Shown here: positions 8,398-16,757 of the stretch, piece by piece
How the letters are laid out: every line of letters begins with the position of its first letter
Position numbering within the stretch: the stretch's first letter is position 1
NCBI GenBank assembly: GCA_947479055.1
Contig: CANJYE010000021.1
Location: 1 to 53,518 of the forward strand
Reading direction: 5' to 3'
Length of the DNA: 53,518 nt
DNA from: Erythrobacteraceae bacterium
GTDB lineage: Bacteria > Pseudomonadota > Alphaproteobacteria > Sphingomonadales > Sphingomonadaceae
Position numbers and translations under genes: made by a program
Notes under the pieces: generated by a model
The model's input: the letters and a program-made list of their open reading frames with translations, nothing else
Database searches by the model: none
Told to the model about the DNA's origin: nothing

Positions 8398-8428
8398 GAA
8401 AGGGGTCGGAGCAATCCGGCCCCTTTTC
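8398..8428 (+). terminator. Rho-independent-type terminator
   Basis: GAAAGGGGTCGGA and TCCGGCCCCTTTTC pair over 12 to 13 bases with one G-T wobble around a GCAA tetraloop, ending in four T. It lies 28 bases after the receptor stop and separates it from the CrtC-like gene. Confidence 0.75.
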
Positions 8429-8497
8429 TGTCGCGCAAGCGCGCTGCGTCTGGCAGGAACGTGGCAGGAAAATCACGGCAATCGAGAGGAACCGGAC

Positions 8498-9517
8498 ATG
8501 GCTGAAGGCAACAATGGCGGCGGGGAATTCTACATCACCCGCAAGGTCGAGACCGCGATGGGAACATGGGACCCGGCGAACGAGGAAATGCATCCCGAAT
8601 ATCGCAAGACCAATCCCAGCACCGATCTCAACGAGACGCAGTACTTCGGCTTCTCCGTGCCCGAGGCGCGGATCCACTCGGTGCTCTACACCTGGGCCCA
8701 TCCCAATCTGGAACTGGTTTCCACGGGCGTGATGGTGGCGCAGGGCATCCGCCACATTACCCCCGCGATCGATATCCATGATTACCGCGCCTATGTGCCG
8801 ATCAGCGCGATCGGCAGCACCTACATGGACTACACCACCCCCGGGAATTACCATGTCGAAGTGATCGAGCCGGGCGTGAAGTTCCGCACCAGCTATCATG
8901 ACGATGTGCGCGACAACCATTTCGACGTCACCCACACCGCCATGTTTCCGCCCTGCGTGTGGTCCAGCAATGTCCACCTCGAACAGGTGCTCAAGACCGA
9001 CGGCGAAGTGACCATCCGGGGCAAGCGCTACAAGGTGGACGGCACCCATGTCCGCGACCGGTCCTGGGGCGAGAACCGCCCGGAGGAACCGCGCGCGATC
9101 CCGCCCGTCACCTGGATGACCGGGGTGTTCGAGGACGGCTTCTGCTTCCACGCTACTGCGTTTGACAGTCCGTCGATGGACCCGGTGTGGAAGGGCCATT
9201 TCGACATGCCCGAAAGCGATGTGCTGCGCTTCGGCTGGGTGATCGTCGATGGCGAACAGGCGGCGGTGAAGAGCACGCGCAAGCGCACCACATACGACAG
9301 CCACTTCTTCCCCAAGGCGGTCGAACTGGAACTGGTGGACGAGCGCGGCCGCACTTTCCGGATGAAGAGCGAGACGATCGCCGCCTTCTGCTTCAACGCC
9401 TGGCACAACTGTCGCTGGCCGATCTGCGGTTCCAACTGGGTCCGCGACGATGGCGTCAAGGGCTGGGGCGACGTGCAGGACGGCCAGTGGAGCGACTTCC
9501 TGCTGGCGGTCAGCTGA
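8498..9517 (+). CDS. CrtC-like (DUF7064/DUF7065-type) protein
   Basis: This 339-residue protein is rich in beta strands and aromatic residues. Its VRDRSWGENR motif recalls the R-D-H-x-W-G motif of hydroxyneurosporene synthase (CrtC)/AttH-type double-lipocalin proteins; its paralogue at 16757-17899 has WRDHAWGVR. CrtC hydrates a carotenoid double bond, and the uncharacterised members probably act on hydrophobic terpenoid or steroid-like molecules. There is no signal peptide, so it is probably cytosolic. Start ATG 8498-8500 has GAGAGGA seven bases upstream. The receptor-OmpA gene precedes it, separated by a terminator. Assignment to the DUF is from memory and function is unknown. Confidence 0.7.
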   Translation: MAEGNNGGGEFYITRKVETAMGTWDPANEEMHPEYRKTNPSTDLNETQYFGFSVPEARIHSVLYTWAHPNLELVSTGVMVAQGIRHITPAIDIHDYRAYVPISAIGSTYMDYTTPGNYHVEVIEPGVKFRTSYHDDVRDNHFDVTHTAMFPPCVWSSNVHLEQVLKTDGEVTIRGKRYKVDGTHVRDRSWGENRPEEPRAIPPVTWMTGVFEDGFCFHATAFDSPSMDPVWKGHFDMPESDVLRFGWVIVDGEQAAVKSTRKRTTYDSHFFPKAVELELVDERGRTFRMKSETIAAFCFNAWHNCRWPICGSNWVRDDGVKGWGDVQDGQWSDFLLAVS

Positions 9518-9533
9518 GCGGCATCCCGGTCAG

Positions 9534-9558
9534 CTTGTCCGCCGGTTAAGCGGACAAG
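9534..9558 (+). terminator. Hairpin after the CrtC-like gene
   Basis: CTTGTCCGC and GCGGACAAG form a perfect 9-bp stem with a 7-base loop, 16 bases after the stop codon. There is no T-run, so termination would need Rho or be weak. It could also be an operator. Confidence 0.5.
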
Positions 9559-9559
9559 G

Positions 9560-9577
9560 TTGACACAGTTGACACAG
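9560..9577 (+). repeat. Tandem TTGACACAG repeat, possible overlapping -35 elements
   Basis: TTGACACAG occurs twice in direct tandem. Each copy contains the -35 consensus TTGACA, but no good -10 lies 16-18 bases downstream of either. It is in the 299-base gap before the SDR gene, where a promoter is expected. Nothing else in that gap (9518-9816) could be identified. Confidence 0.4.
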
Positions 9578-9816
9578 TCCTGCGAAAATTTCCCCGCCCG
9601 GCCCTTTTGCGGGTCCGGGCGGTTGGAAATTATTGAAAACGCATGCTTAATGCCAGTCCGATAACGCGCGGATCGCGTGTAGGACAGCGCTTTTCGGGCG
9701 GGCGCCTGCCCCGGGGCCTTGGCGCAAAATGAACGCTGATTGTCCCCTGCGATGGCTTTCCTCTCCGCCTTGCAAGGTGGATGATCCGCCCGATAATGGA
9801 TGGGGGAGTGGCAGGC

Positions 9817-10599
9817 ATGGATCGGCTCAAGGGCAAGGTAGCATTGATCACCGGCGGCGGGACCGGCCTTGGCCGCGCCTGCATGGAGATGTTTGCGCGC
9901 GAAGGGGCGCAAGTGGTGGCGGCAGGCCGCACCCGCGCCTCGCTGGACGAGACGGTGGCGCTCGTCCGCGCCGCCGGGGGCGAGGCCGATGCGGTGGTGG
10001 CCGACATGGCCGACGATACCGCCGGCGATGTGGCAGTCGATTTCACGGTCGCCCGCTTCGGTCGGCTCGATATCCTTGTCCATTCCGCCGGGGTCGGCTT
10101 CAACTGGCAGGAAAAGAGCCCCGGCTCGATGAACGCGATCGACACGCTTGAGCCGGACAAGTGGCGCGAGATCAACCGCATCAACCTTGACGGGACCTAT
10201 GTGATCAATCGCGCGGCGGTGCGGCAGATGCTGAAGCAGGGCGGTGGCTCGATCGTCAATGTCGGCAGCTTCGGCGGCATGCGCGGCATCCCCATGGCCC
10301 ATGCCTATGCCGCTTCCAAGGCTGGGATGATCAACCTCACCCGCTCGGTCGCTGTCACCTATGCCGGGCAAAACATTCGCGCCAACTGCATCGCGCCGGG
10401 CTGGATCGATACGCCGATGTCAGAAGGCAGCATCCAGATCTTCGACGATCCGGTCGTGGCCCAGTCGATCTCCCCCATGGCCCGCCCCGGCACGCCGGAA
10501 GAGATCGCCTATGCCTGCCTGTTCTTCGCCTCGGACGAAGCCAGCTTCTGCACCGGCACCGTGCTGATGGCCGACGGGGGGGCATCAGCGACGCTGTAG
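9817..10599 (+). CDS. SDR-family oxidoreductase
   Basis: This 260-residue classical SDR has TGGGTGLG at 12-19, a probable Ser151, YAASK with Tyr164 and Lys168, and the C-terminal MADGG signature of the family. It likely interconverts an alcohol and a ketone with NAD(P). In-frame ATGs also occur at 9781 and 9796; 9817 is preferred because the typical MDRLKGKVALITG beginning starts there, with GGGGGAG upstream. It is convergent with the molybdopterin oxidoreductase; their ends are 33 bases apart and share a hairpin. No clear operon partner. Confidence 0.87.
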   Translation: MDRLKGKVALITGGGTGLGRACMEMFAREGAQVVAAGRTRASLDETVALVRAAGGEADAVVADMADDTAGDVAVDFTVARFGRLDILVHSAGVGFNWQEKSPGSMNAIDTLEPDKWREINRINLDGTYVINRAAVRQMLKQGGGSIVNVGSFGGMRGIPMAHAYAASKAGMINLTRSVAVTYAGQNIRANCIAPGWIDTPMSEGSIQIFDDPVVAQSISPMARPGTPEEIAYACLFFASDEASFCTGTVLMADGGASATL

Positions 10600-10613
10600 G
10601 GGAGGAGTTGGCA

Positions 10614-10642
10614 GAACGGGCAGGGAGCAGCCCTACCCGTTC
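10614..10642. terminator. Hairpin shared by convergent gene ends
   Basis: GAACGGGCAGGG and CCCTACCCGTTC pair over 11 positions with one C-A mismatch around the loop AGCAG. The right arm overlaps the last codons of the minus-strand molybdopterin gene. It could terminate in both directions, although there is no long T-run. Confidence 0.5.
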
Positions 10643-12828
10643 GGCAGCAGCACCACGTCCACCGGTACGCCGGAGAAATGCGGCATGGCGTTGATCGCTT
10701 CGACGTGGACTTCGTCGTCGATCAGCACATTGACGCAGACGCCTGCGTCCGGGCCTTTGCTGTCCTGCGGCAGCGTGCCCCAGCCGTGGCTGGTCTGGAC
10801 GCAGCCGGTGCGCAGTCTGTCGTCGCGGGCGGCGATGAAAGTGATGGCGGCGTGGGCGGTGCGCAGTTGCACCGGGTCGCCTTCACGGATGCCGAGTTCG
10901 GCCATGTCCGCGCCATTGAACCAGGCGGGATTGGTGGGGGTGCGCTTGCGGATCGCGTCGAGCTGCGTGCCGGTGCTGTTGAACGTGTCACGCAGGCGGC
11001 GGGTGACCATCAGGAAGCGGTATTCGTGGCCTTCGCGCGTCAGCACGGCGCGCCCGTCGAGCTTCTGGGCAAATTCCGCCAGTTCGGCGGCCACATCGGT
11101 CGGCATCACGTCGAACCTTGGCAGCTCGCCCGGCGGCGGCTGGACGGTGCCGAGGTCCACGCCATCCGCATCGGCAAAATCGCGCCCGTGCGGAAATTGG
11201 CGCATGGTCTCGAGCGGCACCCAGGCGCTCTTCAGCTTGTGGGCCAGCACATCGTCGCCGGTGGGGTGGCCCGCCATCTCCATCGGCCCTTCGCCGGCGT
11301 AATCGATCACCTTGCCCAGTCGCTTCGCCAGAGACCAGAAGACATACCAGTCCTCCACCAGTTCCGAACCGGGCGGCGACGGCACTACGGCGGGGGTGTA
11401 TTGCGCCCAGGCGCCCGGCATCAGGTCGAAGCCGGGAATGTAGACCGAGATGTCGGACCGTTCATATTGCAGCTTGGGCGCGAAGACATAGTCCGCCAGC
11501 CGCGAGGTCGGCCCCATCCACGGGTCGATCACCACCAGCAGCGGGATCGCCTCCAGCGCTTTCACCACCTTGGGCTGGTTGGGCAGCGACAGCGCGATGT
11601 TGCCGCCCGCCACCACCAGCGCCTTGAGCTGGCCTTCGCCCGGGGTGAGGATTTCGTCGGCCAGCGTGCTCGACAGCTTTTCGCCGAAGATCTGCTTCAC
11701 GCCCCGGATGCGGCCCGGCCCGGTCGGCTCCCACGGGCGGCTGGCGGGAATGGCCATGGCGACGCGCGGGAGCGACGGGCCTTGCGGGTTGGAGCGGCGC
11801 ACATTCTCGCCCGCGCGGGGGAAGCGGCCGCACACCACGTTGAGCAATTCGACCATGTGCTGGGCGAGGTTGGAATAGGGGGTCATGTTCGGCCCGGTGG
11901 AGGCATAGGCGATGCCGCGCTTGCCATCGCGCGCGAACAGGGTGGCGATGGCGCGCAACTCGCCCGGATTGAGGCCCGCGCGGGCTTCCACCGAAGCCTC
12001 GTCGAACGGCTCGACCGCCGCCGCCAGAGCGGCCATGCCGTCCGCCCCGACATGCTCTACACAGAACTCCGCGTCGTGCCAGCCTTCGGCCAGGATCATG
12101 CGGATCAGCCCGGCACAGATCGCCGCGTCCTGGGCGGGCAGCGGCTGGACCGCCAGCGTGGCGAAATGCGCAGTTTCGGTCTGGCGGGGATCGACCACGA
12201 TCAGCCTCAGCCCGTTGGCCACCAGCTGCTTGAGCTCGCGCACCGGATCGGACACCAGCAGCCCACCCGCCGAATGGCTGACCAGTGGATTTGCGCCGAA
12301 CATCAGCGCCACGTCCATTGTATCGACTTCCTGCTGGCCGCCGGCCCACGCGCCCAGCCGCCCGAAGCTGACCATCTTGGCGGACTGGTCCACCGTCAGC
12401 GTCGAATAATACTGGGTCGAGCCGATCGCGGCCACCCAGCTCCGGACCATCGGATAAGCGGTGGCGTTGGGCATCGATCCGTTGCCGCAGAAAGCGCCAA
12501 CCGAATCGGGGCCATGTTCGGCGATCAGCGCCGCCATCCTTTCGGCGATCTCGTCCAGCGCCTGTTCGACCGGGATCGGGGCATGGCTGCCGTCGGGCTG
12601 CTTCTTCAGGGCATGGAGCAGGCGATCAGGGTGGTTGTGGGCATCATGCCCGCGCAGCCCCTTGAAGCAGGCATAGCCATGGGTCAGCGGATTGTCCTGG
12701 TCACCGGCGATGGCGAGGATGCGGTCGTCCGCGCCGATCGTCAGCCGCGTGCCGCAGCCCGCGCCGCAGATGCGGCAAAACGATACGGCCTCGCGCGTGC
12801 CGCCCATGTGCTGGTCGATGTCCGCCAT
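10633..12828 (-). CDS. Molybdopterin (DMSO-reductase family) oxidoreductase
   Basis: This 731-residue protein starts with a 4Fe-4S motif (Cys18, Cys21, Cys25, Cys54). Next is the molybdopterin domain (DSVGAFCGNGS, then FGANPLVSHSAGG) and a C-terminal molydopterin-dinucleotide-binding domain with HGWG. The family covers formate dehydrogenases, nitrate, thiosulfate and DMSO reductases and anaerobic hydroxylases. No twin-arginine signal or FeS/membrane subunit gene is present, so it is probably a cytosolic single-subunit enzyme. Where FdhH has selenocysteine, this protein appears to have Asp147 (TLTVDQSAK), so its molybdenum ligand may be Asp. Start 12826-12828 has GGAGAGAG upstream. It is divergent from the fatty-acid oxidation gene. 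Substrate unknown. Confidence 0.85.
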   Translation of the reverse strand: MADIDQHMGGTREAVSFCRICGAGCGTRLTIGADDRILAIAGDQDNPLTHGYACFKGLRGHDAHNHPDRLLHALKKQPDGSHAPIPVEQALDEIAERMAALIAEHGPDSVGAFCGNGSMPNATAYPMVRSWVAAIGSTQYYSTLTVDQSAKMVSFGRLGAWAGGQQEVDTMDVALMFGANPLVSHSAGGLLVSDPVRELKQLVANGLRLIVVDPRQTETAHFATLAVQPLPAQDAAICAGLIRMILAEGWHDAEFCVEHVGADGMAALAAAVEPFDEASVEARAGLNPGELRAIATLFARDGKRGIAYASTGPNMTPYSNLAQHMVELLNVVCGRFPRAGENVRRSNPQGPSLPRVAMAIPASRPWEPTGPGRIRGVKQIFGEKLSSTLADEILTPGEGQLKALVVAGGNIALSLPNQPKVVKALEAIPLLVVIDPWMGPTSRLADYVFAPKLQYERSDISVYIPGFDLMPGAWAQYTPAVVPSPPGSELVEDWYVFWSLAKRLGKVIDYAGEGPMEMAGHPTGDDVLAHKLKSAWVPLETMRQFPHGRDFADADGVDLGTVQPPPGELPRFDVMPTDVAAELAEFAQKLDGRAVLTREGHEYRFLMVTRRLRDTFNSTGTQLDAIRKRTPTNPAWFNGADMAELGIREGDPVQLRTAHAAITFIAARDDRLRTGCVQTSHGWGTLPQDSKGPDAGVCVNVLIDDEVHVEAINAMPHFSGVPVDVVLLPNG

Positions 12829-12891
12829 GTCTCTCTCCGTCTGTTTGGGCGGGACCATAGCCGGATCGGGTGGCGCGCGCCATTGCCATAT

Positions 12892-12914
12892 CCGGTCCAG
12901 ACTGTATGGACCGG
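12892..12914. promoter_or_regulatory. 8-bp inverted repeat in divergent promoter region
   Basis: CCGGTCCA and TGGACCGG are perfectly inverted with a 7-base spacer. The repeat lies between the divergent molybdopterin oxidoreductase (start 12828) and hydratase/dehydrogenase (start 12980) genes. The size and position fit a dimer operator controlling both. Confidence 0.5.
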
Positions 12915-12979
12915 GCCATTGCGGGGTGCCTCGTTGCGCCCCGATTCTGGCAGATTGAGCAGACGAAAAGGAATGTGCG

Positions 12980-15031
12980 ATGAGCGATGTGCTGACAATG
13001 CGGGTCGTCGATGGAATCGGCGTGGTGGAAATCGATTCGCCGCCGGTCAACGCGCTGGGCTTCAATGTCCGCAAGGGCCTGTGGCAGGGATTTGAAACCC
13101 ACATCGCCGATCCGGCGGTGAAGGCGATCGTGCTGATCTGCGGCGGGCGCACCTTCTTTGCCGGAGCCGACATCACCGAATTCGGCAAGCCGGTGCAGGA
13201 GCCTGACCTGCGCCAGGTGATCGATCTGGTAGAGAGCAGCCCCAAGCCCACCATCGCCGCGATCCACGGCACCGCGCTGGGCGGCGGCTATGAGCTGTCG
13301 CTCGGCTGCAATTATCGCGTGGCTGTTCCCTCCGCCAAGGTCGGCCTGCCCGAAGTCAATCTCGGCCTGCTGCCGGGCGCCGGTGGCACGCAGCGCCTGC
13401 CACGCATTGTCGGGGTGGAAGCCGCGCTCGACATCATGCTGAGCGGCGCGCCGATGGCGGCAGGCAAGGCGCAGAAGCTCGGTATGGTCGATGCCGTGGT
13501 GGAAGAAGGCAGACTGGAAGAAGGCGCGATCGCCTTTGCCAAGACTGTCGTCGCCGAAGGCAAGCCGCTGGTGAAGGTGCGCGATCGTGCGGTGGAAGCC
13601 AATCCCGATGCCGTGGCCGCCATGACCAAGAAATATTCGCGACTGTTCAAGGGCTTCAAGGCCGCTGCCAATATCGTCAAGACGGTGGAAGCGGCCACCA
13701 GCCTGCCGTTCGACCAGGGCATGGCGCGCGAGCGCGAGCTGTTCCTAGAGCTGCGCGGCTCGAACGAGAGCAAGGCCCAGCGCTATGCCTTCTTTGCCGA
13801 GCGGGCGACCACCAAAGTTCCCGACATCGGCAAGGATGTCGCGATCCTGCCGGTCAAGTCGGTCGGCGTGATCGGCGCGGGCACGATGGGCGGTGGCATC
13901 ACGATGAATTTCGTCCAGGCCGGCCTGCCCGTGACGCTGGTGGAAATGAACCAGGAAGCGCTCGATCGCGGCCTTGGCGTGATCCGCAAGAATTACGAAC
14001 GCTCCGCCAGCAAGGGCAGCATCACCGCCGAGCAGGTCGAAACCTACATGGGCCTGATCAAGCCCGCACTGGGGCTTGAGGCGCTGGGCGAAGTCGATCT
14101 GGTGATCGAGGCGGTGTTCGAGGAAATGTCCGTCAAGAAGGACATCTTCGGCAAGCTCGACACCATCTGCAAGCAGGGCGCAATCCTTGCGTCCAACACC
14201 TCGTTCCTTGATGTCAACGAGATCGCGTCGGCCACCAGCCGCCCGGAATGGGTTGTCGGCCTGCACTTCTTCTCGCCAGCCAACGTCATGCGCCTGCTCG
14301 AAGTGGTGCGCGGTGCCAAGACCAGCAAGGAAGTGATCGCCACGTCGATGGAACTGGCCAAGACCATCCGCAAGGTGCCGGTGCTGGCGGGCGTGTGCTT
14401 CGGCTTCATCGCCAACCGCATCATGGCCAAGCGCACCATCCAGGCAGAGCAGATGGTGGTCGAAGGCGTGCCGCCGGCCCGGATCGACAAGGTCGGCACC
14501 GATTATGGCTTTGCCGTCGGTTCCTTCGGGATGATGGATATCGTCGGCCTCGACGTGCTGACCCGCGGCCAGACCGAGCGCAGCCTGCGCGGTGATTTCG
14601 TCGCGGCCGGTCGTCTTGGCCAGAAGAGCGGCGGCGGCTTCTACAATTACGACGAGAACCGCAAGGCCTCGCATTCGGAGGAAGCGGCCAAGCTGATTGC
14701 CGATTTCGCCGCCTACAAGGGCATCGCCCAGAACCCCGACCAGAGCGACGAGGACATCCTGTTCCGCCTGCTGCTGCCGGTGGCGAACGAAGGCGCCAAG
14801 TGCCTGGAGGAAGGCATCGCGCTGCGCGCCTCCGACATCGATATGGCCTGCATCCTCGGCTACAACTGGCCGCTCTACACCGGTGGCCCGATGTTCTGGG
14901 CCGATACCATCGGACTGCCGCGCGTACTGGAAAAGCTCAAGGAATTCCAGGCCAAGTTCGGCGACGAGTTCAAGCCCGCCGCGCTACTGGAAAAGCTGGC
15001 CGCCGAAGGCAAGAGCTTCACCGGCGAATAA
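12980..15031 (+). CDS. Bifunctional enoyl-CoA hydratase / 3-hydroxyacyl-CoA dehydrogenase
   Basis: This 683-residue multifunctional beta-oxidation protein (FadB/FadJ type) begins with a crotonase domain (about 1-190), with oxyanion-hole residues in FFAGAD and catalytic Glu105 (GGGYELSLG) and Glu125 ([11 protein letters not shown]). The NAD-binding domain follows, with GAGTMG at 299-304, then two C-terminal 3HCDH helical domains. It hydrates enoyl-CoA and oxidises the 3-hydroxyacyl-CoA. No thiolase gene follows, so the next step must be encoded elsewhere. Start 12980 has AAAAGGAA upstream. A strong terminator follows the gene, which therefore appears monocistronic. In this cluster it may serve side-chain or ring-opened acyl-CoA degradation. 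Confidence 0.92.
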   Translation: MSDVLTMRVVDGIGVVEIDSPPVNALGFNVRKGLWQGFETHIADPAVKAIVLICGGRTFFAGADITEFGKPVQEPDLRQVIDLVESSPKPTIAAIHGTALGGGYELSLGCNYRVAVPSAKVGLPEVNLGLLPGAGGTQRLPRIVGVEAALDIMLSGAPMAAGKAQKLGMVDAVVEEGRLEEGAIAFAKTVVAEGKPLVKVRDRAVEANPDAVAAMTKKYSRLFKGFKAAANIVKTVEAATSLPFDQGMARERELFLELRGSNESKAQRYAFFAERATTKVPDIGKDVAILPVKSVGVIGAGTMGGGITMNFVQAGLPVTLVEMNQEALDRGLGVIRKNYERSASKGSITAEQVETYMGLIKPALGLEALGEVDLVIEAVFEEMSVKKDIFGKLDTICKQGAILASNTSFLDVNEIASATSRPEWVVGLHFFSPANVMRLLEVVRGAKTSKEVIATSMELAKTIRKVPVLAGVCFGFIANRIMAKRTIQAEQMVVEGVPPARIDKVGTDYGFAVGSFGMMDIVGLDVLTRGQTERSLRGDFVAAGRLGQKSGGGFYNYDENRKASHSEEAAKLIADFAAYKGIAQNPDQSDEDILFRLLLPVANEGAKCLEEGIALRASDIDMACILGYNWPLYTGGPMFWADTIGLPRVLEKLKEFQAKFGDEFKPAALLEKLAAEGKSFTGE

Positions 15032-15053
15032 GCGTCCGCAAGGCGATTGACAC

Positions 15054-15093
15054 GCAAAGGGCGGGAAAGTCGGGTGGCTTTCCTGCCCTTTGC
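15054..15093 (+). terminator. Strong hairpin terminator
   Basis: GCAAAGGGCGGGAAAG pairs with CTTTCCTGCCCTTTGC over all 16 positions (one G-T wobble) around an 8-base loop, followed by AATTTG. It lies 23 bases after the hydratase/dehydrogenase stop. Confidence 0.75.
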
Positions 15094-15178
15094 AATTTGA
15101 GGCAAGCAAGACGCGCCATGGCGTCCTTGACTCCGCCCGGCGATCCGCCACGATTGCGCCAGACAAACGGAGAGATAT

Positions 15179-16279
15179 GTGCCTGCCAATCTGAACGAGG
15201 CCTCGCTTCAGGCCTATCTGGACCATCGCCTCGGCGCGAATGCGGTGAGGTTGACCGAGCTGACCCGTTTTCCGCGTGGGGTTTCCCGTGAGACCTGGGG
15301 CTTCACGATCGAAAATCTCGACGGTGCGGATCGCCCCGAAAAGCTGATCCTGCGCCGCCCGATAGAAGGCGCGGTCTATATCCCGCGCACGATCGAGTGG
15401 GAGTACGAGATCGCCGCAAGGCTGGCGAAAACCGACGTGCCGGTGGCCAAGCCGCTGTGGTACGAGGACGATCCCGCATGGTGCTTCGATGACGGGCGGA
15501 CCTTCTTCATCCGCGAGCAGATCGATGGCCACTGGAACGTGCCGCATGTGGTCGATCCCGCGCCCGAATGGGACCAGCACCGGATCACGCTTTCGAAGGA
15601 AATGGTCGCCAAGCTGGGCATGGTCCACCTGGTTGACTGGAAGGCGCATGATTTCGGAGCGATCATCGAAGCGCCGGACAGCCTTGAGGATTCCGGCCCG
15701 CGCGCGATCCGCCAGATCTATCGCGAACTGGAGGAAGTGCAGTTCGAACCGCAGCCGGTGCTGGCCGAAGTCAAGGAATGGCTGCTCGACAACGCCCCGC
15801 CCGCGCCCCGGCTGGTGCTGCTGAAAGGCACCAATGGCCTTGGCGAGGAAGTGTTCCGCGATGAAAAGATCGTGGCGCTGAGCGATTGGGAACAGTGCTC
15901 GATCGGCGATCCGGCCCAGGATTTCGCCCGCACCCAGGACCTCTTGCCGCATATCGAACGCGATGGGCAGGTGATCTGGTCGATGCGCCACGCGCTCGAT
16001 TACTATGAGAGCCTGACCGGCATCCATGTCGAGGAAACGACCGTCGATTATTACCGTCTGGTCGGCTGCGTCGATGGCGCGGTCTATTTCCACACGGCCC
16101 TGCAATCGGTGGCTGACGGCACGGAACCCAATATCCGCCGGGCCTATCTTGCCACCGAACTGAGCCACAATTTCCTGCGCAAGCTGCTCGACGCGACCTA
16201 TGGCCGCGATGTCGGCGGCGAAGCGTTCGGCACCCAGGAAGTCAAGGAAGGAGAGGCCGTTGTTGCGACCGACGCCTGA
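15179..16279 (+). CDS. Aminoglycoside-phosphotransferase-fold protein lacking the catalytic motif
   Basis: This 366-residue protein has the choline/aminoglycoside kinase fold: an N-lobe with strand KLILRRP, FFIREQIDGHW in the hinge region, and a C-lobe ending ALSDWEQCSIGDPAQDF. The family relates to ACAD10/11 N-terminal domains and to acyl-CoA-linked phosphotransferases. The HGDxxxxN catalytic loop reads KGTNGLGE (216-223), so the catalytic Asp is Thr218 and the metal-binding Asn is Glu223; Asp236 of the DWE motif is kept. It may be a pseudokinase or bind a nucleotide or substrate only. The start is GTG 15179-15181 with CGGAGAG upstream; the overlapping ATG at 15177 leads to an immediate stop. 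It is first of a three-gene overlapping operon. Confidence 0.78.
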   Translation: MPANLNEASLQAYLDHRLGANAVRLTELTRFPRGVSRETWGFTIENLDGADRPEKLILRRPIEGAVYIPRTIEWEYEIAARLAKTDVPVAKPLWYEDDPAWCFDDGRTFFIREQIDGHWNVPHVVDPAPEWDQHRITLSKEMVAKLGMVHLVDWKAHDFGAIIEAPDSLEDSGPRAIRQIYRELEEVQFEPQPVLAEVKEWLLDNAPPAPRLVLLKGTNGLGEEVFRDEKIVALSDWEQCSIGDPAQDFARTQDLLPHIERDGQVIWSMRHALDYYESLTGIHVEETTVDYYRLVGCVDGAVYFHTALQSVADGTEPNIRRAYLATELSHNFLRKLLDATYGRDVGGEAFGTQEVKEGEAVVATDA

Positions 16280-16757
16280 GGAAGTGCTGAATTCGATCAG
16301 CTATACTTTCGACGAATTGATCCGGCCCGACCCGGCCGGCCCGCTGGCGATCAGCTATTCGCTGACGGTCAGCAACATGCTGCGCCAGCTGATGCTGACG
16401 ATGAAGCACGAGGAACGCGCAATCCATGAGGATGGGGCGGAACTGCGCGGGGTGCTGCGGCAGGCCTATGGCTGGCTGCGGGCGAATGACGCTGGCGGCG
16501 AGGCCGCGGCGAAGCTGGGCACAGCGCTGGCGCTGGAGACCGATCCGGTCACTCCGGCCCACTCGTCGCGCGACAATTGGCGCGCGTTGCGCGGGGCGCT
16601 GGAAGCGGCGATCAAGCGGATGCAGGCGCTGCGCGGAAGCCATGGCGACAGTGCGGATTACAGGGCGGTGCGCCAGGCGATGCGCGATTATCTCGATGGT
16701 TCGCTCGACCGGGAAAAGATCCTGATCGACGGTGCCTTTACCCTGGCGAGGCGCTGA
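16260..16757 (+). CDS. Small helical protein of unknown function, partner of the phosphotransferase
   Basis: This frame of about 165 residues is mostly amphipathic helix (LAISYSLTVSNMLRQLML, ALEAAIKRMQALRG). I do not recognise the family. It overlaps the phosphotransferase end by 20 bases, and its stop overlaps the next start (TGATG at 16755-16759), so the three genes are translationally coupled. The start is most likely TTG at 16260-16262, six bases after GGAG; TTG 16263 is an alternative. The same frame continues upstream inside the phosphotransferase gene without support. It may form a complex with the phosphotransferase-fold protein. Confidence 0.65.
   Translation: MLRPTPEEVLNSISYTFDELIRPDPAGPLAISYSLTVSNMLRQLMLTMKHEERAIHEDGAELRGVLRQAYGWLRANDAGGEAAAKLGTALALETDPVTPAHSSRDNWRALRGALEAAIKRMQALRGSHGDSADYRAVRQAMRDYLDGSLDREKILIDGAFTLARR

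Noticed and set aside
10678..13095. An 805-codon open frame on the + strand opposite the molybdopterin oxidoreductase
   Set aside because: The opposite strand has a well-defined enzyme with its 4Fe-4S motif. The + frame shows no domain and runs into another gene's start.
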